DNA of 16,448 nt from an uncultured Panacagrimonas sp. Lineage in GTDB: Bacteria; Pseudomonadota; Gammaproteobacteria; Nevskiales; Nevskiaceae. Under the pieces are notes generated by a model that made no database searches, had not been told where the DNA came from, and saw nothing but the letters and a program-made list of their open reading frames with translations. A program made the position numbers and the translations under genes. Positions within the stretch are counted from its first letter, which is position 1. Each line of letters starts with the position of its first letter. Shown here piece after piece: positions 7,539-14,986 of this stretch. The stretch is from contig CAMLNE010000049.1 of the NCBI GenBank assembly GCA_946481265.1, positions 1 through 16,448 of the forward strand. The letters run 5' to 3'.

Positions 7539-8033
7539 ATGGCCGTCTCCGGTATCAGCAAGCAGAGCTGCTCGGTCGCCCGCACGGTCGGGCTGATCGG
7601 CGACCCCTGGACCCTGATGGTCCTGCGCGAGCTGTTTCTCGGCAGCCGCCGCTTCGACGAATTCCAGGCCTACACCGGCGCCTCGCCCCACCTGCTGAGC
7701 CAGCGCCTGCGCGGCCTGGTCGAGGCGCAGATCGTCGAGCGCCGCGCCTACCAGCAGAAGCCGCTGCGCCACGAGTACCACCTCACCGCCAAGGGTCTGG
7801 CGCTGTGGCCGGTCATCACCGCGCTGCGCGAATGGGGCGATCGCTGGAACGCGGCGCCGGGGCGCGCGCCGGTGCGGGTCACGCACAAGGACTGCGGCGG
7901 CGCCACCCACATGCGCCACGAGTGCCTGGCCTGCGGCGAGACGGTGGACGCGCACAAGGTGGTGGTCACCTTGTCGCGGACGGCCAAGGCGGAGCGCCAG
8001 TCGCTGGGCGAGCGGCGTGGCCGTCGACCCTAG
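7539..8033 (+). CDS. HxlR-family winged-helix transcriptional regulator
   Basis: A 164-residue DNA-binding protein. The first 105 residues are a typical HxlR domain: CSVARTVGLIGDPWTLMVLRELFLGSRRF (11-39), recognition-helix region ASPHLLSQRLRGLVEAQIV, and the wing through HEYHLTAKG (78-86). Cys11 is at the conserved N-terminal position that is redox-active in some relatives. The C-terminal part holds H116, C119, C129 and C132 in a THKDCGG...CLACG pattern resembling a small zinc ribbon, followed by a basic tail. The start at 7539 puts C11 and the helix in the normal register. There is no good ribosome site; GAAGTG inside the palindrome is the only purine-rich stretch, so the operator may overlap the initiation region. 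Likely controls itself and the divergent SDR. Inducer unknown. Confidence 0.92.
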   Translation: MAVSGISKQSCSVARTVGLIGDPWTLMVLRELFLGSRRFDEFQAYTGASPHLLSQRLRGLVEAQIVERRAYQQKPLRHEYHLTAKGLALWPVITALREWGDRWNAAPGRAPVRVTHKDCGGATHMRHECLACGETVDAHKVVVTLSRTAKAERQSLGERRGRRP

Positions 8034-8047
8034 GGATCAGCCCTAGG
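8029..8047. terminator. Inverted repeat overlapping the regulator stop codon
   Basis: CCTAGGG (8029-8035) and CCCTAGG (8041-8047) form a perfect 7-base stem with a 5-base loop (ATCAG). The stop codon is inside the left arm. No T-run follows. Each arm contains the self-complementary CCTAGG, so the site could equally be a protein-binding site. A weak transcription barrier before the flavin reductase gene is possible. Confidence 0.35.
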
Positions 8048-8111
8048 TTGCTCGGCGTCGCGCGCATCGCGTGAGAAGATCGGGCCACGACTCGATCATT
8101 CGCCGACCCCC

Positions 8112-8609
8112 ATGGCCCTTTTCGACGACCGCGCGTTCCGCAACGCGATGAGCCAGTTCTGCACCGGCGTGGTGGTGGTGACCGGCACCAGCGAGGGACG
8201 CCCGGTCGGATTCGCCGCGCAGTCCTTCGTCTCGGTGTCGCTGGCACCGCCGCTGGTCTCCATCTGCCCGTCCCGCACCAGCACCAGCTGGCCGCTGCTG
8301 CGCGCGACCGGACGCTTCGGCATCAACCTCCTGGGTGCCGACCAGCACCCGCTGTGCATGGCGTTCGCGCGCTCGGGCGGCGACAAGTTCGCGCAGTTCG
8401 GCTGGGCCAGCAGCGCCGCCGGCACGCCGGTGCTGGAGGGCGTGCTCGGCTTCGTCGACTGCGAACTGGAAGCCGAGCACGACGCCGGCGACCACACGCT
8501 GGTGCTCGGCCGCGTGCTCGAGCTCGACGTGTTCTCCACCGAGCGTTCGCCGCTCCTGTTCTTCCGCGGCCGCTACGGCGGCTTCGACGAACTGCCGCCG
8601 ACCGCCTAG
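8112..8609 (+). CDS. Flavin reductase-like FMN-binding protein
   Basis: A 165-residue protein of the flavin reductase family (FMN-binding split barrel, HpaC/HsaB type), which uses NAD(P)H to reduce free flavin for a partner monooxygenase. Typical signatures: FRNAMSQFCTGVVVVTG near the N-terminus, AAQSFVSVSLAPPLVSICPS (35-54), FGINLLGADQ (69-78), FARSGGDKFAQFGW and the C-terminal LLFFRGRYGGF. It has the usual length and needs no extension: ATG 8112 is the standard MALFDDRAFR-type start, although no clear ribosome site precedes it. It is 78 bases after the HxlR gene. No monooxygenase partner is in the window, so its pathway is open; related proteins also occur alone as flavin-binding oxidoreductases. 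Confidence 0.9.
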   Translation: MALFDDRAFRNAMSQFCTGVVVVTGTSEGRPVGFAAQSFVSVSLAPPLVSICPSRTSTSWPLLRATGRFGINLLGADQHPLCMAFARSGGDKFAQFGWASSAAGTPVLEGVLGFVDCELEAEHDAGDHTLVLGRVLELDVFSTERSPLLFFRGRYGGFDELPPTA

Positions 8610-8642
8610 CCGGAGCGGCGGGCTCCGCGCTTCCCCGCTCCG

Positions 8643-8717
8643 CTTTCCTCTTTCCTCTTTCCTCTTTCCGCTTTCCGCGTTCCGCGTTCCGCTCCGCACT
8701 CCGCACTCCGCACTCCG
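8643..8717. repeat. Degenerate heptanucleotide tandem repeat
   Basis: Ten 7-base units plus one 5-base unit run without a break: CTTTCCT three times, CTTTCCG twice, CGTTCCG twice, CTCCG once (2 bases short), then CACTCCG three times. Neighbouring units are identical or differ by one or two bases, so copies seem to have spread stepwise. The first 27 bases are pure pyrimidine on the plus strand. It lies in non-coding DNA between convergent genes. Confidence 0.85.
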
Positions 8718-8812
8718 CAGGGCGCGCTCCGCGCTCCGCGCGCCGCGCGCGCGATGCCGGACATCGGCGGCGGATACAGCGCCTGGCCCTGGCAGATACA
8801 GCGCGTCGCGTT

Positions 8813-8853
8813 TGCTCCCTCTGCGCGTGTGCTGTTCACGGGAGAGGGGGGCA
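8813..8853. repeat. Imperfect hairpin resembling the 16.2 kb repeat
   Basis: TGCTCCCTCT near 8813-8822 can pair, with bulges, with GGGAGAGGGGGGCA ending at 8853, around a loop containing TGCTGTT. The GGGAGAGGGG core and flanking GGCAC resemble the hairpin repeat near 16222-16263. It may be a decayed copy of the same intergenic element. Confidence 0.3.
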
Positions 8854-9024
8854 CCTCCGGATCGCCGGTGCGCGCGGCACGGTGGGGGCGCTCCGTGCCT
8901 TGCACGCGCGGGCTCTGCGCACGCCACGCCGCGCATGCGCCGCGTCGCCCCCGACCCGCTCGAACATCAGGCCGACGACAAGCCCGCCCTCATCGCCAGG
9001 GTCGCTTGACGCAGAAAGCGATCG

Positions 9025-10674
9025 CTACGCGTCGTACTTCTGCCGGAGCACCTTCTTGTCGAGCTTGCCGACGCTGGTCTTCTCGATGGCCTCGACGAAG
9101 ACCACGCGATCGGGCACCGCGTACTTCGAGATCAGTTTCTGCTCCACGAAGGCGAGCAGGTGCCGGCGGATGTCCTCGGATGTCACCTTGCCCTGCTGGC
9201 CGGGCTTGAGCACGACCAGCGCCATCGGCCGCTCGCCCCACTTGTCGTCGCGCACCGCGATGGCCGCCACCTCGCTGACCGCGGGATGGCGCGAGACCAG
9301 GCTCTCCAGGTCCAGCGAGGACACCCATTCGCCGCCGGTCTTGATGACGTCCTTGACGCGATCGCAGATGCGCAGCGTGCCGTCGGGCGCGAACTTGCCC
9401 AGGTCGTTCGAGTGCAGCCAGCCGTCCTTCCACAGTTCCTCGGACGCCTCGTCGCGACGGTGATAGCCCTGCGTCAGCCAGGGCGAGCGGAACACCACCT
9501 CGCCGATCGACTCGCCGTCGCGCGGCAGCGTGTTCATGTCGGGATCCACCGTGCGCACGTCGCACAGCAGGGCGGGGCGGCCGGCGCGCTGGCGCAGCGG
9601 CACCTGCTCGGCCGCCGCCAGCTGCATTTCCTCGGCGCTGAGATGGTTGATGGTGGCGATCGGCCCGGTCTCCGACATGCCGTAGCCGGTGAAGATGTCG
9701 ATGCCGCGATCGAGCGCCAGGCGCGCCAGGCCCCCCGGCAGCGCACCGCCGCCGATCAGGAACTTGCGCCCGGTGAAATCGATCTTCGCGCTGTCGGGGT
9801 GGGACAGCACCATGTGCAGCAGGGTTGGCACGCAGTGCGAGAACGTCACCTGCTCGGTGTCGAGCCAGCGCATCACTTCCTCGGGCGTGTAGCGGCCCGG
9901 GTACACCTGCTTCATGCCCAGCAGGGTCGCCGCGTACGGCCAGCCCCAGGCGTGCGCATGGAACATCGGCGTGATCGGCATGTAGACGTCGTCCTCGCTG
10001 ATGCGGCCCTGCGCCGGCGCGGTGCCGAAGGTCGCGAGCAGGCCCATCGCGTGCAGCACGATCTGCCGGTGGCTGTAGTAGACGCCCTTGGGCAGGCCGG
10101 TGGTGCCGGTGGTGTAGAACGTGGTCGCCTGCGCGTTCTCGTCGAAGTCGGGGAACGCGCAGTGGTCGGCGGCCTGGTCCATCAAGGCCTCGTACTCGCC
10201 GGCGAAGTCCAGGCGGCTGTCCGGCCGGGTGCCGTTCTCGTCGATCAGGATGAAGGTCCTGACGGTCTCCAGCTTGTCCGCCACCGCCTCGAGCATCTCG
10301 AGCATGTCGGCGTGCACGATCACGATGCGCGCCTGCGCGTGGTTGAGCGTGTACAGGATCTGCTCGGGCGACAGGCGGATGTTGACGGTCTGGATCACGC
10401 AGCCCATCGAGGGGATGGCGAAGTAGGCCTCCAGGTAGCGATGGCTGTCCCAGTCCATCACCGCGATCGTCTCGCCGACCTGCGCCCCGCAGCCGCTCAG
10501 CACATTGGCCAGCTTGGCGACGCGGCCGGTGAACTCCGGGTAGCCCAGGCGCAGCTTGTCGCGGTAGACGATCTGGCGCCGGATGCCGCGTGCACGCGCC
10601 GTGATGAGCAGCTGCTTGATCAGCAGCGGAAAGGCATAGGCCGAAGGCGTCTGCACGATGGGCTCGCGTTGCAT
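9025..10674 (-). CDS. Fatty-acyl-CoA ligase (AMP-binding, AlkK/FadD-like)
   Basis: Activates a carboxylic acid to its CoA thioester through an acyl-AMP intermediate, feeding beta-oxidation. The 549-residue protein has a full ANL-superfamily layout: P-loop YTTGTTGLPKG (187-197), FHAHAWGWPY (238-247) lining the acyl pocket, A5 motif YGMSETGP (331-338), A7 motif HSNDLGKF (421-428), RVKDVIKTGGEWVSS (439-453) at the hinge, and C-terminal KTSVGKLDKK with catalytic K537. The GGEWVSS form and the overall sequence suit medium/long-chain fatty acyl-CoA ligases of the AlkK group rather than acetyl- or aryl-CoA ligases, but chain length cannot be read off. ATG 10674 follows GAGGAG at close spacing. It is divergent from the isomerase gene across 254 bases and convergent with the flavin reductase. 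It probably works with the hydratase/dehydrogenase and acyl-CoA dehydrogenases nearby. Confidence 0.94.
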   Translation of the reverse strand: MQREPIVQTPSAYAFPLLIKQLLITARARGIRRQIVYRDKLRLGYPEFTGRVAKLANVLSGCGAQVGETIAVMDWDSHRYLEAYFAIPSMGCVIQTVNIRLSPEQILYTLNHAQARIVIVHADMLEMLEAVADKLETVRTFILIDENGTRPDSRLDFAGEYEALMDQAADHCAFPDFDENAQATTFYTTGTTGLPKGVYYSHRQIVLHAMGLLATFGTAPAQGRISEDDVYMPITPMFHAHAWGWPYAATLLGMKQVYPGRYTPEEVMRWLDTEQVTFSHCVPTLLHMVLSHPDSAKIDFTGRKFLIGGGALPGGLARLALDRGIDIFTGYGMSETGPIATINHLSAEEMQLAAAEQVPLRQRAGRPALLCDVRTVDPDMNTLPRDGESIGEVVFRSPWLTQGYHRRDEASEELWKDGWLHSNDLGKFAPDGTLRICDRVKDVIKTGGEWVSSLDLESLVSRHPAVSEVAAIAVRDDKWGERPMALVVLKPGQQGKVTSEDIRRHLLAFVEQKLISKYAVPDRVVFVEAIEKTSVGKLDKKVLRQKYDA

Positions 10675-10928
10675 CTTTTCTCCTCGCAGGATTCTGTCGG
10701 TCGTGTCGGGGGCCGCTGCCGGGGCGCGGCCCTGCGCCCGACTATGCATGCTGGCTGCGGCCCGCGTCTTGCCGCGAGGCGCTGCTGCCAAGGGGCCGCA
10801 CCCGGCGTGCGGCGCGCACCCCGGGTGTACGGGGATGGCGCGACGGCCGCGCTTTGCGCACCCTGTAGAGGCGGCCGCCGGAGCGCACCCGGCGCCGCCA
10901 TCCCACCACCTGCACACGGAAGCCGACC

Positions 10929-11570
10929 ATGCTCGAGTTCTTCTTCGACATCTCCAGCCCCTGGACCTACCTGGCCTTCCACAACGTGCAGCCACTGGCG
11001 CGCGAGCAGGGTGTTGCACTGCACTGGAAGCCCATCCTGGTCGGCGGCATCTTCAACACCGTCAATCCCGGCGTGTACGAGTTCCGCAAGCACGGCACCC
11101 CGGGCAAGCAGCGCTACATGGTCAAGGACCTCGCCGACTGGGCGCGCCATACCGGCCTGGACATCCGCTTTCCGCCGAGCCTCTTTCCCATCAACAGCGT
11201 CAAGGCGATGCGCGCCTGCGTGTTCCTGCTGCAGGGCGACGCCGGCGCGGCCAGCGCCGCGCAGGCGGGTGCCGGACCCATGGCGGACTTCGCGCGCGCC
11301 GCCTTCGAGGCCTACTGGGCAAGGGATCAGGACATCTCGGACGACGCGGTGCTCGAAGACGTGTGCCGCCGCGCCGGCCTGGACCCGGCGCCGGTGATGC
11401 GCGCGATCCAGGAGCCCGCCATCAAGGACGGCCTGCGCCGCAACACCGACGAGCTGATCGCGCGCGGCGGCTTCGGCTCGCCGTCGATGTTCGTCAACGG
11501 CGACGACCTGTATTTCGGCAACGATCGACTGCACCTGGTGCGCGAGGCCCTGCTCAGGGCGCGATGCTGA
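10929..11570 (+). CDS. DsbA-family / 2-hydroxychromene-2-carboxylate isomerase-like protein
   Basis: A 213-residue thioredoxin-fold protein of the DsbA/GST-kappa group. It opens with FFFDISSPWTYLAFHNVQPLA (4-24), where the CxxC of DsbA is absent and a serine (S9/S10) stands at the glutathione-contact position of isomerases. The C-terminal GGFGSPSMFVNGDDLYFGNDRL (180-201) is the family signature with cis-proline P185. Characterised relatives isomerise 2-hydroxychromene-2-carboxylate in naphthalene degradation using glutathione, but many relatives sit in acyl-CoA clusters with no naphthalene genes, as here. It is therefore probably a glutathione-dependent isomerase or oxidoreductase of unknown substrate. 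ATG 10929 follows GGAAG 7 bases upstream. The hydratase/dehydrogenase gene lies 73 bases downstream on the same strand, probably co-transcribed. Confidence 0.88.
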   Translation: MLEFFFDISSPWTYLAFHNVQPLAREQGVALHWKPILVGGIFNTVNPGVYEFRKHGTPGKQRYMVKDLADWARHTGLDIRFPPSLFPINSVKAMRACVFLLQGDAGAASAAQAGAGPMADFARAAFEAYWARDQDISDDAVLEDVCRRAGLDPAPVMRAIQEPAIKDGLRRNTDELIARGGFGSPSMFVNGDDLYFGNDRLHLVREALLRARC

Positions 11571-11643
11571 AGGCCCCCCAAGACTGTCATCCTTGGCGCC
11601 GGCCCGGCCGCGCGCCGACCCTGGACTCCCGGAGAAGAAAACG

Positions 11644-13737
11644 ATGAGCGCAGTGCATTACCGCGTGCAGGACGACGTGGCCGTCCTCACCATCCAGAAC
11701 CCGCCGGTCAACGCGGCCTCGCAGCCGGTGCGCGCCGGCATCGTCGAGGGCGTGCGCAAGGCGATCGCCGACGCGGCGGTCAAGGCGATCGTGCTGATCG
11801 GCGGCGGGCGCACCTTCGTCGCCGGCGCCGACATCCGCGAATTCGGCCAGCCGATGCAGCCGCCGCATTTCCCGGAGGTGATCGAGGCGCTGGAGAGCTC
11901 GACCAAGCCGGTGGTGGCGGCGCTGCACGGCACCGCGCTGGGCGGCGGCCTGGAGTTCGCGCTGTCCTGCCATTACCGCGTGGCGCTGGCCTCCGCCAAG
12001 CTCGGCCTGCCCGAGGTGAACCTCGGCCTGCTGCCCGGCGCGGGCGGCACGCAGCGCCTGCCGCGCATCGTCGGCGCGCAGAAGGCGCTGGACATGATCC
12101 TGAGCGGCAAGCCGGTGGGCGCCCAGGCCGCGCTCGAGCTGGGCCTGGTCGAGCAGGTGGTGGCGGGCAGCACGCAGCCGGAGCTGGAAGCCGCGGCGAT
12201 CCGCTTCGCGCACCAGCGCGCGCAGGCGGGCGGTCCGCACCCCTGCGCCAGCCAGCGCACCGACCGCATCCGCGGCACCGATCCGGCGCTGTTCGCGCAG
12301 GTCCGCGACCAGAACGCGGCCAGGTGGGCCGGGCGACTGGCCGAGTTCAAGATCATCGAGTGTGTCGAGGCCGCCTGCTTCAAGCCCAGCTTCGAGGAGG
12401 GCTCGCAGGTCGAGCGCGACAACTTCATGGAGCTGCGCGCCAGCCCGCAATCCAAGGCGCTGCGCTACGCCTTCTTCGCCGAACGCGAGGCGGCCAAGAT
12501 CCCGGACCTGCCGGCGGACGTCCAGCCACGGGCGATCCGCTCGGCCGCGGTGATCGGCGCCGGCACCATGGGTGGCGGCATCGCCATGTGCTTCGCCAAC
12601 GCCGGCATCCCGGTGCAGATCCTCGACACCGCGCAGGCGGCGATCGACGCCGGCCTGGCCCGCGTGCGCGACAACTACGCGACCTCGGTGGCGCGCGGCT
12701 CCCTGGCGCAGGCGCGGGCCGACCAGGCGCTGGGCCGGATCGCCACCACCACGCGCTACGAGGACATCGGCCAGGCCGACATCGTGATCGAGGCGGCGTT
12801 CGAGGACATGCAGGTCAAGCACGCCGTGTTCGGCGCGCTCGACCGCGTGATGAAGCCCGGCGCGATCCTGGCCAGCAACACCTCGACCCTGGACATCGAC
12901 GCCATCGCCGCCGCCACGCAGCGGCCGCAGGACGTCGTCGGCACGCACTTCTTCTCGCCGGCGAACGTGATGAAGCTGCAGGAGAACGTGCGCGGCGAGA
13001 AGACCGGCGCCGACACCATCGCCAGCGTCATGAGCCTGGCGCGCACGCTGGGCAAGGTGCCGGTGCTGGCCGGAAACTGCCACGGCTTCATCGGCAACCG
13101 CATCCTCTATGTCTACGGTCGCGAGTGCGATTTCCTGCTCGAGGAAGGCGCCACGCCCTGGCAGATCGACCGCGCCCTGAAGGGTTTCGGCTTCCCGATG
13201 GGCCTGTACCTGATGCGCGACCTCGCCGGCCTCGACGTCGGCTGGCGCGTGCGCAAGGGCCAGGAGCCCACGCGCGACACGTCGCTGCGCTACTCGCCGG
13301 TGGCGGACCGCATCTGCGAGCTCGGCCGCTACGGCCAGAAGACCGGCGCCGGCTACTACCGCTACGAAGGTCGCACCGCCACGCCGGATCCGGAGATCGA
13401 GGCGCTGATCGAAGCGGTCGCCGCCGAGCTCGGCATCAAGCGTCGCCAGGTCAGCGACGAGGAGATCGTCACGCGCGTGCTCACCAGCATGGCCAACGAG
13501 GGCGCACGCATCCTCGGCGAGGGCATCGCCATCCGCGCCTCGGACATCGACGTGACCTACCTGTACGGCTACGGCTTCCCGCGCCATCGCGGCGGCCCGA
13601 TGTACTGGGCAGAAGAGCAGGGCCTGGACAAGGTGCTGGAGACCGTGCGCCGCTACGAGGCCACGCAGGGCGTGCTGTGGGCACCGGCGCCGCTGCTGGT
13701 GGAGCGCGCGCAGGCGGGCAGGGGCTGGAACGGCTAG
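11644..13737 (+). CDS. Bifunctional enoyl-CoA hydratase / 3-hydroxyacyl-CoA dehydrogenase (EHHADH-like)
   Basis: A 697-residue single-chain enzyme for steps 2 and 3 of beta-oxidation. Residues 1-185 form a crotonase domain with both catalytic glutamates (E104 in [12 protein letters not shown]124 in [15 protein letters not shown]). Residues about 300-480 form the NAD-binding dehydrogenase domain with [14 protein letters not shown] (301-314) and catalytic pair H435/E447 in [16 protein letters not shown]. Two C-terminal dehydrogenase domains follow (GFIGNR at 481-486; [15 protein letters not shown] at 639-653). Length and layout match the peroxisomal-type bifunctional enzyme more than E. coli FadB, and no thiolase subunit lies beside it. 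The motif before GFIGNR reads CH rather than the CN of stand-alone dehydrogenases, which is common in this bifunctional group. ATG 11644 ([11 protein letters not shown]) follows GGAGA at 9 bases; an in-frame extension to 11593 has no support. Confidence 0.95.
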   Translation: MSAVHYRVQDDVAVLTIQNPPVNAASQPVRAGIVEGVRKAIADAAVKAIVLIGGGRTFVAGADIREFGQPMQPPHFPEVIEALESSTKPVVAALHGTALGGGLEFALSCHYRVALASAKLGLPEVNLGLLPGAGGTQRLPRIVGAQKALDMILSGKPVGAQAALELGLVEQVVAGSTQPELEAAAIRFAHQRAQAGGPHPCASQRTDRIRGTDPALFAQVRDQNAARWAGRLAEFKIIECVEAACFKPSFEEGSQVERDNFMELRASPQSKALRYAFFAEREAAKIPDLPADVQPRAIRSAAVIGAGTMGGGIAMCFANAGIPVQILDTAQAAIDAGLARVRDNYATSVARGSLAQARADQALGRIATTTRYEDIGQADIVIEAAFEDMQVKHAVFGALDRVMKPGAILASNTSTLDIDAIAAATQRPQDVVGTHFFSPANVMKLQENVRGEKTGADTIASVMSLARTLGKVPVLAGNCHGFIGNRILYVYGRECDFLLEEGATPWQIDRALKGFGFPMGLYLMRDLAGLDVGWRVRKGQEPTRDTSLRYSPVADRICELGRYGQKTGAGYYRYEGRTATPDPEIEALIEAVAAELGIKRRQVSDEEIVTRVLTSMANEGARILGEGIAIRASDIDVTYLYGYGFPRHRGGPMYWAEEQGLDKVLETVRRYEATQGVLWAPAPLLVERAQAGRGWNG

Positions 13738-13812
13738 AGACCGGCGCGACGGCCGGCCCGGCGGCGGGACGCCCACCACGCGGGTTCGGGTCTTCCGCGC
13801 GATGTCCGGCGG

Positions 13813-14874
13813 CTATGCGCCCGGAGCGGGGGCGGGATCGTCGCGGGCGGTGAGGTCGGACCAGAAATTCGCCGCGCCGCGGGCGCAGACCGCGCTGCCG
13901 AGCACCTCGCTCCAGGCGCGGTCGTTGCCGCCCTCGGTACGCCAGGACCACAGCCGCTGCGTCGACTGGCGCAGGTCGTACTCGCGGGTGAAGCCGATCG
14001 CGCCGTGCACCTGGTGGGCGATGGAGGTCGCCACGCCGATGGCCTGGTTGCAGCGCAGCTTGGCCGCGGCGATCTGGAAGCGCGCGTCCTGATCGCCAGC
14101 GCGATCGACCGCGCGGCAGGCCGCGCGCGCGGCGCAGGCGGCGGCCGCCACCTCGCCGCCGAACACGGCGAGCTGCTGCTGCACGGCCTGGAACTGGCCG
14201 ATCGCGCGACCGAACTGCCGGCGCGTGCGCGCGTACTCCACCGAGCGATGCAGCGCCGACTCCAGCGCACCGGCGATCTGCGCGCAGCGCACCAGCGCGT
14301 GGCGGTCGGCCGCGAGCGTCGCGCCGCGTGCCGCGCCCTGCAGCAGGACCGGCGCGGCGTTGAAGCGCAGCGTGTCGCGCGGCTCGCCGGCCAGGTTGTG
14401 CGCGCTGGCGAGCGCCGCGGCATCCGCGCGGCGCAGCAGCAGCGTGCAGGCGCCGGCCGCATCGTCGGGCAGCAGCGCCAGGATCACCTCGGCGTGGCGG
14501 CCCCAGGGCACGCCGGCCAGCGTGCCGGTGAAGCGGCGCGTGTGCGGATCGATCCGCCCCTGCGCCTGCGGCGCCAGCAGCAGCAACCCGGCCGGGCGTT
14601 CGAGGCCGGCCTGCGCGGCGAGCTGCGCCGCCAGCATCGCCTCGCCCAGCGGCAGCGGCGCGGCGTGGTAACCCAGCGCATGCAGCACGGCGCCGGCATC
14701 GTCCCAGTCACCGCCCACGCCGCCCTGCGCCTCGGGGACCAGCAGGTCGGGCACGCCGAGTTCGATCACCTGCTGCCACAGCGTGGCGTCGAAGCCTTCC
14801 ACGCGCGGCGTGACCTGCGCGTCCGCGAGCAGGCGGCCGAGGGTGTCGGCCAGCATCTGGCGCTGCTCGCTCAT
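13813..14874 (-). CDS. Acyl-CoA dehydrogenase, small/partner subunit
   Basis: A 353-residue acyl-CoA dehydrogenase-fold protein. It keeps the C-terminal FAD/dimer motifs YARTRRQFGRAIGQFQAVQQQLA (214-236) and QVHGAIGFTREYDL (288-301), but the middle domain (about 95-175) lacks the SEPxAGSD motif and is short and divergent. The end of the catalytic domain reads WRTEGGNDRAW instead of the usual EGT/GGT-xE catalytic motif. This is the pattern of the non-catalytic partner in heteromeric enzymes such as the mycobacterial ChsE pairs (family knowledge). ATG 14874 follows GGGAG 9 bases upstream. It lies 112 bases downstream of the larger subunit on the same strand, and its stop faces the hydratase/dehydrogenase stop across 75 bases. 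It most likely joins the neighbour to form one active dehydrogenase. Confidence 0.9.
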   Translation of the reverse strand: MSEQRQMLADTLGRLLADAQVTPRVEGFDATLWQQVIELGVPDLLVPEAQGGVGGDWDDAGAVLHALGYHAAPLPLGEAMLAAQLAAQAGLERPAGLLLLAPQAQGRIDPHTRRFTGTLAGVPWGRHAEVILALLPDDAAGACTLLLRRADAAALASAHNLAGEPRDTLRFNAAPVLLQGAARGATLAADRHALVRCAQIAGALESALHRSVEYARTRRQFGRAIGQFQAVQQQLAVFGGEVAAAACAARAACRAVDRAGDQDARFQIAAAKLRCNQAIGVATSIAHQVHGAIGFTREYDLRQSTQRLWSWRTEGGNDRAWSEVLGSAVCARGAANFWSDLTARDDPAPAPGA

Positions 14875-14986
14875 CGTGATGCTCCCGCGTGCAGGACCGC
14901 GTGAATGCCGGCGTGCAAAGCCGCGCCCACGACGCTGCCGGGTGCGGACCCGCGGCATGCATGGCGTCGTCGATCAGGGGAGGTGT

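Larger units (their letters stand above)
8610..9024. other. Convergent intergenic region without a supported gene
   Basis: The 415 bases between the flavin reductase and the ligase (tail to tail) begin with a small hairpin: CGGAGC at 8611-8616 pairs with GCTCCG at 8622-8627. A pyrimidine-rich heptad repeat (8643-8717) and a very GC-rich patch follow, then an imperfect hairpin at 8813-8853. Reading frames here are open only because of base composition and repeats, and none has a ribosome site or recognisable motif. The C-rich, G-poor strand from about 8630 to 8690 could serve Rho-dependent termination of the plus-strand genes (inference). Confidence 0.6.

Noticed and set aside
8754..9209. Possible small gene in the convergent gap
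   Set aside because: No ribosome site, no motif, and it overlaps the well-supported 3' end of the ligase.
10675..10928. Promoter/operator in the ligase-isomerase divergent gap
   Set aside because: A short CACCC-C-GGGTG palindrome at 10817-10827 and a CATAGT-like patch near 10740 exist, but neither stands out enough from the GC-rich background to call.
9160..11397. Plus-strand open frame of 745 codons
   Set aside because: It is antisense to the acyl-CoA ligase and then out of frame in the isomerase gene; composition-driven shadow.
11587..13779. Minus-strand open frame of 730 codons
   Set aside because: It is antisense to the hydratase/dehydrogenase, whose catalytic residues are all in the plus-strand frame.
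13738..13812. Bidirectional terminator between the convergent hydratase/dehydrogenase and acyl-CoA dehydrogenase genes
   Set aside because: Only AGACC/GGTCT outer arms and scattered GC-rich pairings are visible, with no clean stem or T-run.
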